Shown in pieces: positions 43,104 through 51,665 of a stretch of DNA of 64,000 nucleotides (within the stretch, counting starts at the first letter, position 1; each line of letters begins with the position of its first letter). Position numbers and translations under genes: made by a program. Origin of the DNA: Dietzia lutea (GTDB lineage Bacteria > Actinomycetota > Actinomycetes > Mycobacteriales > Mycobacteriaceae); NCBI RefSeq assembly GCF_003096075.1, contig NZ_CP015449.1, positions 3,279,001-3,343,000 on the forward strand. Direction: 5' to 3'. The notes under the pieces are model-generated. The model worked only from the letters and a program-made list of their open reading frames with translations, was not told the DNA's origin and ran no database searches.

Positions 43104-44231
43104 CTACCCGGTCTGCTCGACCGCGCGGTCCCACAGCTCTGCGACGACCTCCGCGGCCGGCCGGTCGGCGTAGGCGTCGGCCGCCCGCCAGCGCGACCCC
43201 GCCCACAGTGGCGGCACCTCGATGTCGCCCGCTTGCGCGGCGGCCTTGCGCATCGGACCCGTGAGGAGGTGCAGGTACGGGTACGCCGCCGGCGCGGCCT
43301 CGTGGAACTCCGCGACGAACTCGTTGACGAGCGCCCGGGCGTAGCGACCGGTGTAGCAGCGGGTCGGCCGCGACTCGGTGAACCGGTGGTCGCCGAGCGC
43401 GGACCGGTGCAGAGTGCTCGTGCCCGCCTCCGGAGTGCGCAGCAACACGGTCCCGAGCTGAACACCGTCCGCACCGGCCGCGAGCACGGCGGCGACGTCG
43501 TCCGGCGTGCTGATCCCGCCTGCGGCGACGAACGGCACCTCGGGCAGCGCCTCGCGCACCGCCCGCACCAACTCGACCGTGGTTATGTCGTCGGGCTCCT
43601 CGCCGACGGTGGTCGTGGACCGGTGCCCGCCGGCCTCGGCGCTCTGGACCGACAGCCAGTCCGCCCCGGCCTCGACGGCCCGACGCGCGTCGGCGACGCC
43701 GGCCACCGTCACGACCACGGCCGTGCCCACGTCCTGTAAAGCACGGACCACGCCGGGCTCCGGGATGCCGAAGGTGAACGAGACCACCGCGACCGGGTCG
43801 TCCACCAGCGCGGCGAGCGTGGCCTCCAGGTCGAAGTCGGTGAAGCCTGGCGACTCCGCGAGGGCCACCTCCAGCCGCCGGGCGACCCGACCGATCGCGT
43901 CGGCGTAGCGCACCACCGCGTCCGGCCCTCCCGCCGACGCCAGCGCGGCCTCGGAGTCGGCGCGATCCACCAGGAAGACGTTGATACCGAACGGCGCGTA
44001 GGTGAGCTCGCGAACGCGCGCGATCTCCGCCCTGGTGCCGGCGGCGTCGAGGTAACCGGAGCCGATCATGCCCAGGCCGCCCGCCTCGCCCACCGCGGCG
44101 ATGAGTTCGGGCGTCGTGGGGCCGCCGGCCATCGGCGCCCCGATCACGGGCCGGCGCAGATGCGACGGGAGCAGGCGGCGGCGGTTCTGGCCCTGCGGGG
44201 CCCGATCGGACTGTGTCTGATGCTCGGTCAT
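43104..44231 (-). CDS. Nitronate monooxygenase / 2-nitropropane dioxygenase family flavoenzyme
   Basis: 375 residues from the ATG at 44231. FMN-binding TIM-barrel features: RRPVIGAPMAGGPTTPELIAAVGEAGGLGMIGSG split over residues 30-65, SVQSAEAGGHRS with the catalytic-type His203, FVAAGGISTPDDVAAVLAAGADGVQLGT with the phosphate-binding glycines. It oxidises alkyl nitronates, including toxic propionate-3-nitronate, to aldehydes and nitrite. The start overlaps the stop of the upstream permease gene (ATGA), so both belong to one operon. Confidence 0.9.
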   Translation of the reverse strand: MTEHQTQSDRAPQGQNRRRLLPSHLRRPVIGAPMAGGPTTPELIAAVGEAGGLGMIGSGYLDAAGTRAEIARVRELTYAPFGINVFLVDRADSEAALASAGGPDAVVRYADAIGRVARRLEVALAESPGFTDFDLEATLAALVDDPVAVVSFTFGIPEPGVVRALQDVGTAVVVTVAGVADARRAVEAGADWLSVQSAEAGGHRSTTTVGEEPDDITTVELVRAVREALPEVPFVAAGGISTPDDVAAVLAAGADGVQLGTVLLRTPEAGTSTLHRSALGDHRFTESRPTRCYTGRYARALVNEFVAEFHEAAPAAYPYLHLLTGPMRKAAAQAGDIEVPPLWAGSRWRAADAYADRPAAEVVAELWDRAVEQTG

Positions 44232-45541
44232 GTCCGTGACGCTACGCCCGGGGTCACCGCCCTGCGGCGGGTGACGGCGTAGACCACACCGCCGACGACG
44301 AAGACGACGACGCCTCCGACGACCGACTGCCAGGGCAGGCTCCCGGCGACGATGACGCATCCGACCGCGCCGAGCACCGGCACCCAGGCCGGCAATCCGC
44401 GGCGCCGTCGGTCAAGGCGCAGGGCCGCGGTGTTCGCGACGAGGTAGTAGATCAGCACGGCGAACGAGGAGAACCCGATCGCCTGGCGCACGTCGGCCAC
44501 CAGGACGATCGCGGCCACCACCACGCCCACGCAGATCTCGGCGACGTACGGCGTCCGCGTGGTGGGGTGCACTGCCGATAGCGGGGCGGGCAGGTGCCGG
44601 TCCCGCGCCATCGCCAGCGTCGTGCGGGAGACGCCGAGCACTCCGCCCAGCAGGGCCCCGAGCGCGGCGATCCCGGCGGCGATCCGCACCACGGGCGCGA
44701 ACACCTCCCCGGCCGGGACCCGTTCAGCGGCGTCCAGTACGGGCGCGGCGCTCGCGGCCACGCCTCCCACCCCGAGCACGTGGACCGTCGCGGCGAGGAC
44801 GATCGCGTAGACGGCGATCACCACGCTGATGGCGATGACGACCGCCCTCGGGATCGTGCGGCCCGGGTCACGCACCTCCTCGCCGAGCGTGGCGATGCGG
44901 GCATACCCGGCGAAGGCGAAGAAGCAGAACCCCGCGCCGCCCAGCACGCCGAGGATGCGCCCGGGCCACGCCTCGCCGTCGACGGCGGGCACTGCCCCGG
45001 GCAGTGCCGCGGCCGCTGACGGCACCGACGCTGCCGACGAGTCGGCCGACGAGACGAACGCCGCCACCACGAACACGGCGAGCACCGCCAGCACGATGCC
45101 GACCAACACCTTCGACGCCGTGGCCGTGCGCTGCACCCCGAGAACCGACAGCACCGTCAGCGCCAGCACCGACACCGCGGCGACCACCGAGGACTGCTCC
45201 GGCCAGAGGTACAGGCCCACGGTGAGGGCCATCGCCGCGCAGGACGCGGTCTTGCCCACCACGAATCCCCAGCCGGCGAGAAATCCCGGCAGCGGGCCGA
45301 GCAACTCGCGACCGTAGACGTACGTCCCGCCCGCCGCGGGGAACTGCGCTGCCAGGCGAGCGGAGGACAGGGCGTTGCACACGGCCACCACGGCGGCCAC
45401 CGCGAGCGAGGCCCACACCCATGAGCCTGCGCGTGCCGCGGCGGGCGCGAACGCCACGAACACGCCGGCCCCGATCATGGCGCCGAGGCCCACCACGACG
45501 GCATCGGACGGCCCCAGCCTGCGGTCGAGAGTCGAGTTCAT
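44228..45541 (-). CDS. APC-superfamily amino acid permease
   Basis: 437 residues, ATG at 45541, about 12 helices. Helix 1 has the APC unwinding motif (GLGAMIGAGVFVAFAP), followed by the helix 2/3 sequence ALSSARLAAQFPAAGGTYVYGRELLG. The helix 6 region reads GFCFFAFAGYARIATLGEEVRDPGRTIPRAVV. It imports amino acids or related amines by proton symport; specificity cannot be read. Coupled by an ATGA overlap to the nitronate monooxygenase gene. No specific regulator is visible in the divergent region. Confidence 0.9.
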   Translation of the reverse strand: MNSTLDRRLGPSDAVVVGLGAMIGAGVFVAFAPAAARAGSWVWASLAVAAVVAVCNALSSARLAAQFPAAGGTYVYGRELLGPLPGFLAGWGFVVGKTASCAAMALTVGLYLWPEQSSVVAAVSVLALTVLSVLGVQRTATASKVLVGIVLAVLAVFVVAAFVSSADSSAASVPSAAAALPGAVPAVDGEAWPGRILGVLGGAGFCFFAFAGYARIATLGEEVRDPGRTIPRAVVIAISVVIAVYAIVLAATVHVLGVGGVAASAAPVLDAAERVPAGEVFAPVVRIAAGIAALGALLGGVLGVSRTTLAMARDRHLPAPLSAVHPTTRTPYVAEICVGVVVAAIVLVADVRQAIGFSSFAVLIYYLVANTAALRLDRRRRGLPAWVPVLGAVGCVIVAGSLPWQSVVGGVVVFVVGGVVYAVTRRRAVTPGVASRT

Positions 45542-45657
45542 CCGCACACCATCGCAGCCGCAGGTGGACGAGAAGTGAACTCCCGGCCTGTGGACCCGGG
45601 CACCGATTCCGCGCCGAAGCGGACGCAGGTCAACGTCGTAACGGACGCATGTGAACA

Positions 45658-46173
45658 TTGAACAAGCCTGTGTGGCCTGCAACACTCGAACTGCGTACTC
45701 AGCGTTGTCTCAGCACTCGGCAGTGCCAGTGCTGCCACTGGGACACGGGTCGGCACCGTCCACCCGACACACCACGAAGGGACCCCTCGGCATCTCACAG
45801 TCCGCCCGTCATCTCGCCCGCACCGGCCTCGGACGACATCGACGACATCGACGTCTTCGACGTCGTCAACGCCGCGCAGTGGATCAACCTCGAGGACGGC
45901 ACGAGCGCCGAGGCGCCCGAGGCGGTCACCGACGCCAACGCGGCCCGCGACGCTGTCGGGTTGGGCGAGCTCGAGCCGGGGGTGTACGCCAGTGTGGGAG
46001 CCTGCCTCGACTCAAGCCTAAACCTGCTCTCGATGGACTACGACGCCCCGATCTTCGTCCCCGGCGGCGTGGGCAGCGTCGGGCAGGCCATCGATCTCGG
46101 CAGCAGCGCACTCGAGATGGAGGGCGGCAGTTCGATGCTGATGGACTTCGGCACCGCCATGGTCGGCAGCTGA
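45658..46173 (+). CDS. Hypothetical acidic protein with unresolved 5' end
   Basis: The frame is well supported from about 45815 to the TGA at 46173: GC-rich third positions and acidic sequence beginning SDDIDDIDVFDVVNAAQW. That part is Gly/Ser-rich and nearly free of basic residues, ending FGTAMVGS. Upstream the only in-frame starts are TTG 45658 and GTG 45670, preceding a Cys-rich, low-GC3 stretch unlike a real N-terminus. A GAAGGGA site at about 45776 has no in-frame start codon behind it. The start may be mutated, non-canonical or misread. A 12-bp GC hairpin closes the gene. Function unknown. Confidence 0.5.
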   Translation: MNKPVWPATLELRTQRCLSTRQCQCCHWDTGRHRPPDTPRRDPSASHSPPVISPAPASDDIDDIDVFDVVNAAQWINLEDGTSAEAPEAVTDANAARDAVGLGELEPGVYASVGACLDSSLNLLSMDYDAPIFVPGGVGSVGQAIDLGSSALEMEGGSSMLMDFGTAMVGS

Positions 46174-46178
46174 CCCGA

Positions 46179-46204
46179 CGCCGGGGCGCCTCGGCGCCCC
46201 GGCG
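46179..46204. terminator. 12-bp perfect stem-loop after the acidic hypothetical gene
   Basis: CGCCGGGGCGCC (46179-46190) pairs with 46193-46204 around TC, directly after the stop at 46173. It supports a real transcript here. Confidence 0.7.
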
Positions 46205-46272
46205 CCTCCATCGCGGTCGGCGGGCGCGGGAGCAGCGCGGCCCCCGAGGGGACCCCGGATACAGTGGAGGGC

Positions 46273-47619
46273 GTGTCCCCCACCCGCCGGCTCCGTGTGG
46301 CGGTCGCCGCCCTCGCGACGGGGCTGACACTGGTCGGGTGCGCCTCCGGTGAGCCCGCCGCGCCCGGCCCGGACTCCACCGCCGCTGGTCCGGCCGCTCC
46401 CGCTCCGTCGGCTGATTCCGGCGCGTCTGCCCGTCCTGCTGCGTCGACCGATCCGGCTGCGTCGACTGGTCTCGCCGGCCCCGTGCCGGCGATACCGCCG
46501 CCGCCCGGATGTGTATCGCCGCTGGACGGGCTGACGCAGCGTCAACGCATCGCCCAGCTGTTCACCGTCGGCGTGAGCTCCATGGCCGACGCTCGCCGGG
46601 CGGTCGAACAGCACGCGATCGGCGGCATCTTCCTCGGCGGAGACGTGGTGGGCGAGGTGGTCTCCGGCGACGGGCTCGCCCGGCTGCAGCACGACTCAGC
46701 CCTGCCGCTGCTCGTGGCGATCGACGAGGAGGGTGGGCGCGTGTCGCGCATCGCCCCGTACGCCGGCCCGCTGCCGTCCGCCCGCGTGATGGCCGCGACC
46801 ATGAGCCCCGAGCAGGTCCGGGCGACGGCCCGCGCCCGAGGGGAGTTCCTCCGCGGGATGGGTGTGACCGTCGATTTCGCGCCCTCCCTCGACGTGTCCG
46901 AGCAACCGGACGGCGCGGTGATCGGTGACCGCTCCTTCTCCCCCGACCCCGCCCGCGTCGTGTCCTATGCCCGCGCGTTCGCCGCCGGTCTACGCGACGC
47001 GGGCGTCGCCCCCGTGTTCAAGCACTTCCCCGGACACGGGCGTTCCACCGGCGACAGTCACCACCGGTCGGTGACCGTCCCACCGCTCGACCAGCTCGTG
47101 CCCCACGACCTGCACCCGTTCGCCGCGCTCGCCGAGACGCCGGGGGCCGGCATCATGCTGGGCCACCAGCAGGTGCCCGGCCTGACCGGAGTCGACCGGC
47201 CCGCCTCCCTCTCGCCCGCCGCGTACCGGCTGCTGCGAGAGGGCCACGGCTACGGCGCCCCGCCGTTCGACGGTCCGATCTTCACCGACGACCTGTCCGG
47301 CATGCGCGCCGTAACCGACGCGTTCCCGCTGCCCACCGCCGTGACCGAATCCCTCATCGCCGGAGCCGACTCCCCGCTGTGGATCACGACGGCCGGGCTC
47401 GGTGAAGCGTTGGACGCCGTCGAGCGGGCCGTGGCCGACGGCGTCCTGAGCCGGCGGGCGCTGGACCGGTCGCTCGAGCGCATGGCGACCCTGCGGGGCA
47501 TCCCCGTGTGCGTGGGCGGCCCCGCCACCGGGTTCCTCGAGGAGGCCGGCCCGCTGGCCACGCCGGTCCCGGACCTGCCGCCGCGGGCCGACCTGCCCGC
47601 GTTGCCGCCGCCGCGCTGA
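46273..47619 (+). CDS. GH3 beta-N-acetylglucosaminidase lipoprotein (LpqI/NagZ-like)
   Basis: 448 residues from the GTG at 46273, which lies directly behind a TACAGT -10 box (leaderless); the GTG at 46264 would precede the transcript start. The signal ends in the lipobox LTLVGC, so the protein is lipid-anchored. A Ser/Ala/Pro linker runs to about residue 75. The GH3 barrel shows LVAIDEEGGRVSRIAP, VDFAPSLDV, KHFPGHGRSTGDSH (the His/Asp acid-base loop) and the nucleophile strand TDDLSGM. It should release GlcNAc from wall fragments (NagZ-type recycling), as LpqI (Rv0237) does in mycobacteria. Confidence 0.9.
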   Translation: MSPTRRLRVAVAALATGLTLVGCASGEPAAPGPDSTAAGPAAPAPSADSGASARPAASTDPAASTGLAGPVPAIPPPPGCVSPLDGLTQRQRIAQLFTVGVSSMADARRAVEQHAIGGIFLGGDVVGEVVSGDGLARLQHDSALPLLVAIDEEGGRVSRIAPYAGPLPSARVMAATMSPEQVRATARARGEFLRGMGVTVDFAPSLDVSEQPDGAVIGDRSFSPDPARVVSYARAFAAGLRDAGVAPVFKHFPGHGRSTGDSHHRSVTVPPLDQLVPHDLHPFAALAETPGAGIMLGHQQVPGLTGVDRPASLSPAAYRLLREGHGYGAPPFDGPIFTDDLSGMRAVTDAFPLPTAVTESLIAGADSPLWITTAGLGEALDAVERAVADGVLSRRALDRSLERMATLRGIPVCVGGPATGFLEEAGPLATPVPDLPPRADLPALPPPR

Positions 47620-47623
47620 CAGG

Positions 47624-48304
47624 TCAGCCGGCGCCCTCGGCAGACCACACGCCCGAGCTGCCGCGGCGGTGCGAGTCCATCAGGTGCGTGTCCACCACGC
47701 CGATGGCCTCCATGAGCGCGAAGACCGTCACCGGCCCGACGAAGCTGAACCCGCGCCGTTTGAGCTCCTTGGCCAGCGCCTCAGACTCCGGCGACCGGCT
47801 GGGCACCTCGTCCATGGTCCGCGGCTCGGGCGTGCGCTCGGGCCGATAGGACCAGACGAGTTCGACCAGACCGCCCTCGGAGCGCAGGGCGACCACGGCA
47901 CGCGCGTTGGCGATCGCCGCGTCGATCTTCCGGCGGTTGCGCACGATCCGCGCGTCGGCCATCAGCCTGGCGATGTCGTCCTCCCCGAAGGCCGCCACGG
48001 CGTCGGGGTCGAACCCCGCGAACGCCTCGCGAAACGCGGGCCGCTTGCGCAGGATCGTGACCCAGCTCAACCCGGACTGGAACCCCTCGAGGACCAGCCG
48101 CTCGTACAGACCGGCCTCGTCCCGGACGGGCATACCCCATTCGGTGTCGTAATACTCCCGCAGTAGCGGGTCCCGCGCCGCCCACGGGGGCCGCCTCAGC
48201 CCGTCCTCGCACAGCACGGTGTCGGAAGACGCGGCGCCGCCGGTCGTGGTCGGGTCGGTCTCGGTCGGCTCGGTCCCGGTGATTTGCATGTCGTCGATCT
48301 GCAT
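47624..48304 (-). CDS. tag: DNA-3-methyladenine glycosylase I (Tag), zinc site mostly lost
   Basis: 226 residues from the ATG at 48304 (GGGAGACGAC upstream). The fold matches Tag: DPLLREYYDTEWGMP, LVLEGFQSGLSW with the catalytic Glu73, FDPDAVAAFGEDDIARL, IVRNRRKIDAAIANARA and ALAKELKRRGFSFVGP. Against E. coli Tag, zinc ligand Cys4 becomes Pro39, His17 becomes Tyr52 and Cys179 becomes Ser211; only His175 remains (His207). It should remove 3-methyladenine from alkylated DNA. The N-terminal 30 residues are an acidic extension. Whether activity survives without zinc cannot be told from sequence. Confidence 0.88.
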   Translation of the reverse strand: MQIDDMQITGTEPTETDPTTTGGAASSDTVLCEDGLRRPPWAARDPLLREYYDTEWGMPVRDEAGLYERLVLEGFQSGLSWVTILRKRPAFREAFAGFDPDAVAAFGEDDIARLMADARIVRNRRKIDAAIANARAVVALRSEGGLVELVWSYRPERTPEPRTMDEVPSRSPESEALAKELKRRGFSFVGPVTVFALMEAIGVVDTHLMDSHRRGSSGVWSAEGAG

Positions 48305-48381
48305 GTCGTCTCCCTCGTCGGTCGGACCACCGGCGGTGGTGGTCGCCGTCACCCTAGGGCCGGACTACGACAAGGGCCCGG

Positions 48382-49077
48382 TTACGACAGCACCCCGGTG
48401 AGCTGGACGATGCGGACGACGGCCAGCACGGTCAGCGCCACGCCCACGACCAGGGTGAGCACCCGCCCGGCCACGCGGCCGTAGGACAGGAACCGGTCGA
48501 TGCGACGGGTCGCCGCACCGATGCTGCCCGAGGGAACCCGCGACAGCGCGATGATCAGCCCGGTGCTGGGCAGGATCGCGATGACGGCGAAGAACAGGAT
48601 CTGCAGCAGCTTGGACCACCACGGAGTCTCGGCGAACGAGATGAGCACCATGCCCGCCGCGAACGGCGCGGACGTCCCCGACTGGATCACGCCCAGCGCG
48701 ATGCCGGTGGCCATGATCCCGAACTTCTGCAGGATGTTCTGGGTGAGCGGGGCCTCGACGCTCTCCTCCTTGGCCTCCGCGGGCCGGCGCAGGCCCATGA
48801 CGGTGATGACCAGGCCGACAACGCCCAGCGCGATCATCGCCCACAGGTTGTAGAACAGGCTCCGGACGAACTCCTGGTTGTTGCCGATCACCCACACCGA
48901 GATCAGCGAGAGCAGCACGATCCCGCAGAACGCACCCCCGGTGAACCGCGCCGCCCGCGGGGCGAACGCGATCCCGCGGCCGGCCGACGTCAGCCACAGC
49001 CCCGCAATAACGGCGAAGGCCAGGAGATTGAGCGAATCGATCGCCGCGAAACCCAGCAGGCTGAGGTAGTACTGCAC
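48382..49077 (-). CDS. GAP/Sap-like (LysE-type) membrane protein
   Basis: 231 residues, GTG at 49077, six predicted helices. The start, LLGFAAIDSLNLLAFAVIAGLW, and the IQSGTSAPFAAGMVLISF loop match the GAP (GPL-addressing protein/Sap) group within the LysE superfamily. In mycobacteria this group includes proteins tied to glycolipid and sulfolipid export. Cargo is unknown here. It is separated from the TRIC gene by only 9 bp and likely co-transcribed with it and the GtrA gene. Confidence 0.75.
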   Translation of the reverse strand: MQYYLSLLGFAAIDSLNLLAFAVIAGLWLTSAGRGIAFAPRAARFTGGAFCGIVLLSLISVWVIGNNQEFVRSLFYNLWAMIALGVVGLVITVMGLRRPAEAKEESVEAPLTQNILQKFGIMATGIALGVIQSGTSAPFAAGMVLISFAETPWWSKLLQILFFAVIAILPSTGLIIALSRVPSGSIGAATRRIDRFLSYGRVAGRVLTLVVGVALTVLAVVRIVQLTGVLS

Positions 49078-49086
49078 CGGGTCACC

Positions 49087-49866
49087 CTACCGGCGGCCGC
49101 GCGGGCCGCGACCCCGGCTGTCCCCGGGATCGCGGTCGTCGCGGCGGCCGAGCTCGTCGTCGTACTCATCGTCGTCGTACCTCGCGCCGCGCGGTCGGTC
49201 GAACACCGACCGCTCGCGGCGCCGCAACACGTCCAGGTCGCGCACGGTCCAGCTGCGCACGGGCGCCGGCACGCGCCACTGCCGGACCCACGCGGTCATC
49301 CGGAAGGTGAACACCAGCACCGACAGCACCGTCGCCGACACCGGCCCCCACACGTCGGTGGACACGGCGACGGCGGTGAGCGTGGCGCCGGTCGCCGCGG
49401 GGATCACGTACAGGTTCGACCCGCTGAACACGGCCGGGATCTCGTTGGCCACCACGTCACGCATCAGCCCGCCGCCGACCGCGGTGACCACCCCGAGCAG
49501 CAACGCGGACGCCACCGGCATGCCGTGATCCAACGCGCGCGCCGTGCCGAACGTGCAGAACAGGCCCAGACCGGCGGCGTCGCACGCCACGATGAGCGTC
49601 TGCACCCGGTGGATGACCGAGCCCAGCAGGTACACCACCACGACGGCGACCAGCGGCGGGACGAGGTAGACGGGCTTGTCCAGCGCGAGCGGGGTGACGC
49701 CCAGCAGGACGTCGCGAATGATGCCGCCGCCGAGGCCCGCGAGCAGGCCCAGGATGAACCCGCCGGTGATGTCGATGTCCTTGCGCGCCGCCAGCAGGTT
49801 GCCCGACAGGGCGAAGAAGAACACGCCCATCAGGTCGAACCACAGGACGAGCGGCGACGTCTCCAC
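49087..49866 (-). CDS. TRIC-type cation channel family protein (UPF0126/YicG)
   Basis: 259 residues. Two repeats of three helices with the duplicated family signature: GGFILGLLAGLGGGIIRDVLLG and LLLGVVTAVGGGLMRDVVANEIPAVF. Each carries the Gly-Gly-Gly kink and Arg-Asp. This is the prokaryotic trimeric intracellular cation channel fold, conducting K+ or Na+. The C-terminal 60 residues are charged, Arg/Asp-rich and cytoplasmic. A seventh helix precedes that tail. Confidence 0.88.
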   Translation of the reverse strand: METSPLVLWFDLMGVFFFALSGNLLAARKDIDITGGFILGLLAGLGGGIIRDVLLGVTPLALDKPVYLVPPLVAVVVVYLLGSVIHRVQTLIVACDAAGLGLFCTFGTARALDHGMPVASALLLGVVTAVGGGLMRDVVANEIPAVFSGSNLYVIPAATGATLTAVAVSTDVWGPVSATVLSVLVFTFRMTAWVRQWRVPAPVRSWTVRDLDVLRRRERSVFDRPRGARYDDDEYDDELGRRDDRDPGDSRGRGPRGRR

Positions 49867-49874
49867 GGTCGGTC

Positions 49875-50441
49875 CTAGACCACCGCGTTCGCGGTCGAGC
49901 GTGCGTGGTGACGGTTACGCACCGCGCGGAACGTCCAGAGCTTGTTGACGACGAAGTTGATCGGCATCGTGATGAGGATCGTCAGCAGCTGACTCCAGTA
50001 CTCCCGGGAGTGGATCCCCGCCTCCTCGTGCCACCACGGCTCCGGCAGGTAGAGCGGGCTGGTGGGGTTGGTGAACGCGAGCTTGATGAAGATGCCCGCG
50101 GCCGCCGCCACCGACCCCACCACCAGGAACGGCCAGAACTCCTGCCACGCCGGCGCCTTGCGACCCTTGCCGAACGTCCAGTGCCGGTTGAGCAGGAAGT
50201 TGTAGAAGTTGGCCACGAGGAACGCCACGATCCACACGAGCGTGGTGAACCGGAAGTTGAACTCCGTGTCCGCGATGGGGAACAGGATCTCCTGCGCGTT
50301 GGCCGTGCCGCCGTTGGCCTTGTTCATCAAGACCGTGACGATCATGTTGACGACCATGCCCGAGCCGCCCACGATTCCGAACATGACGAACTGCCGGACG
50401 CTGCGACGGTAGCGACCGAGTTCGGCGGGGGCTGGGTTCAC
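49875..50441 (-). CDS. GtrA family membrane protein
   Basis: 188 residues, GTG at 50441, four helices. Family features: RQFVMFGIVGGSGMVVNM in helix 1, NFYNFLLNRHWTFG, and FVVNKLWTFRA near the end. GtrA-like proteins are thought to flip or escort polyprenyl-linked sugars for envelope glycan modification. A loop insert of about 35 residues (NPTSPLYLPEPWWHEE) lies between helices 3 and 4. It is 8 bp upstream of the TRIC gene. Confidence 0.88.
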   Translation of the reverse strand: MNPAPAELGRYRRSVRQFVMFGIVGGSGMVVNMIVTVLMNKANGGTANAQEILFPIADTEFNFRFTTLVWIVAFLVANFYNFLLNRHWTFGKGRKAPAWQEFWPFLVVGSVAAAAGIFIKLAFTNPTSPLYLPEPWWHEEAGIHSREYWSQLLTILITMPINFVVNKLWTFRAVRNRHHARSTANAVV

Positions 50442-50473
50442 AGGCGACCAGTCTAGGCCCTCTCCGCGAGACG

Positions 50474-51544
50474 TCAGGCCGCGCCGTGTCCCTCCGGCAC
50501 CCTCTCGGACGGATCGGTGATGGGCCCGGGGGCGGTCCCGTCGCCGAACGGGCGACCACCCAACTCCTCGCGGTGGTGCGGCGTGAGCAGACCGGACAGG
50601 TCCGGCCCCTTAGGGATGACGCCCGTGGGGTTCACGTCGCGGTGGACGTTGTAGTAGTGCGCCTTGATCTGGGGGAAGTCGCACGTGTCGCCGAAGCCGG
50701 GGGTCTGGAACAGGTCACGGAGGTAACCCCACAGCGCGGGCATCTCGCTGATCTTGGACCGGTTGGCCTTGAAGTGGCCGTGGTAGACCGCGTCGAAGCG
50801 GACCAGCGTGGTGAACAGGCGGATGTCGGCGACGGTGATGGACTCACCGACGAGGTAGCGGCGGGTGGTCAGGCGCTCCTCGAGGCGGTCGAGCGAGGCC
50901 CACAGCTCGTCGTAGGCCTCCTCGTAGGCCTCCTGGTCGGCGGCGAATCCGCATCGGTACACACCGTTGTTCACCGTGGGGTAGATCCACGAGTCGAGCT
51001 CGTCGATCTCGTCACGGTGCTCCTCGGGGTAGAGGTCCGGGGCGCCCTCCCGGTGGAAGGCCGTCCACTCGGAGATGAAGTCGAAGTTGAGCTTCTGGTA
51101 CGCGTTGGTCACGACGGACCTGGTGGGCAGGTCCACCAGCGCGGGGACCGTGATGCCGCGCGGGTAGTCAGGGATCCGGTTGAAGTAGGCCTCCTGCAGT
51201 CGGTGCAGGCCGGTGACGGGGTCCCGTTCGTCCGGGTCGAGGTCGAAGACCCAGGAGTTGATGTCGTGCGTGGGACCCGCGAGCCCCAGCGAGATGGCGC
51301 CCTCGAGGCCCAGCAGGCGCCGGACGATGATGCTCCGGCTGGCCCACGGGCACGCGCGGGCGGCCATGAGCCGATAGCGGCCGGCCTCGACCGGCCACCG
51401 CATCTCGCCGATCTTCTCGCCGACCGGATCCGAGCCCGCGGGCACATCCGCGACCACGCGGTCGTTGATGTACGTCGCGTCGCGGACGAACTCGCCGTCG
51501 GTCGAGGCGTTCTGAGCGGGGGTAAAGTCGGTCGCGGTAGACAT
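50474..51544 (-). CDS. Xi-class GST, thiol-dependent hydroquinone reductase (YqjG/PcpF-like)
   Basis: 356 residues. The N-terminal thioredoxin-like part holds the ACPWASR motif with the catalytic Cys65. It is followed by a conserved NSWVFDLDPDERDPVTG segment, then the helical C-terminal domain (LDELDSWIYPTVNNGVYRCGFA, VADIRLFTTLVRFD). This is the S-glutathionyl-hydroquinone reductase family. Actinobacteria lack glutathione, so the partner thiol is presumably mycothiol. It would reduce thiol adducts of quinones. Alone, divergent from the DUF2332 gene. Confidence 0.9.
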   Translation of the reverse strand: MSTATDFTPAQNASTDGEFVRDATYINDRVVADVPAGSDPVGEKIGEMRWPVEAGRYRLMAARACPWASRSIIVRRLLGLEGAISLGLAGPTHDINSWVFDLDPDERDPVTGLHRLQEAYFNRIPDYPRGITVPALVDLPTRSVVTNAYQKLNFDFISEWTAFHREGAPDLYPEEHRDEIDELDSWIYPTVNNGVYRCGFAADQEAYEEAYDELWASLDRLEERLTTRRYLVGESITVADIRLFTTLVRFDAVYHGHFKANRSKISEMPALWGYLRDLFQTPGFGDTCDFPQIKAHYYNVHRDVNPTGVIPKGPDLSGLLTPHHREELGGRPFGDGTAPGPITDPSERVPEGHGAA

Positions 51545-51665
51545 GAGGGGCTCCCAGGATCGTCTCAGTTTATTGATGCGTCACCTATCATACCGCCTGA
51601 TCGCGGGCGAGGCCACCCTTCCCACGCCGACGGCGTGTCCCGCAGCGGTGTGCGACGCTGGGGAC

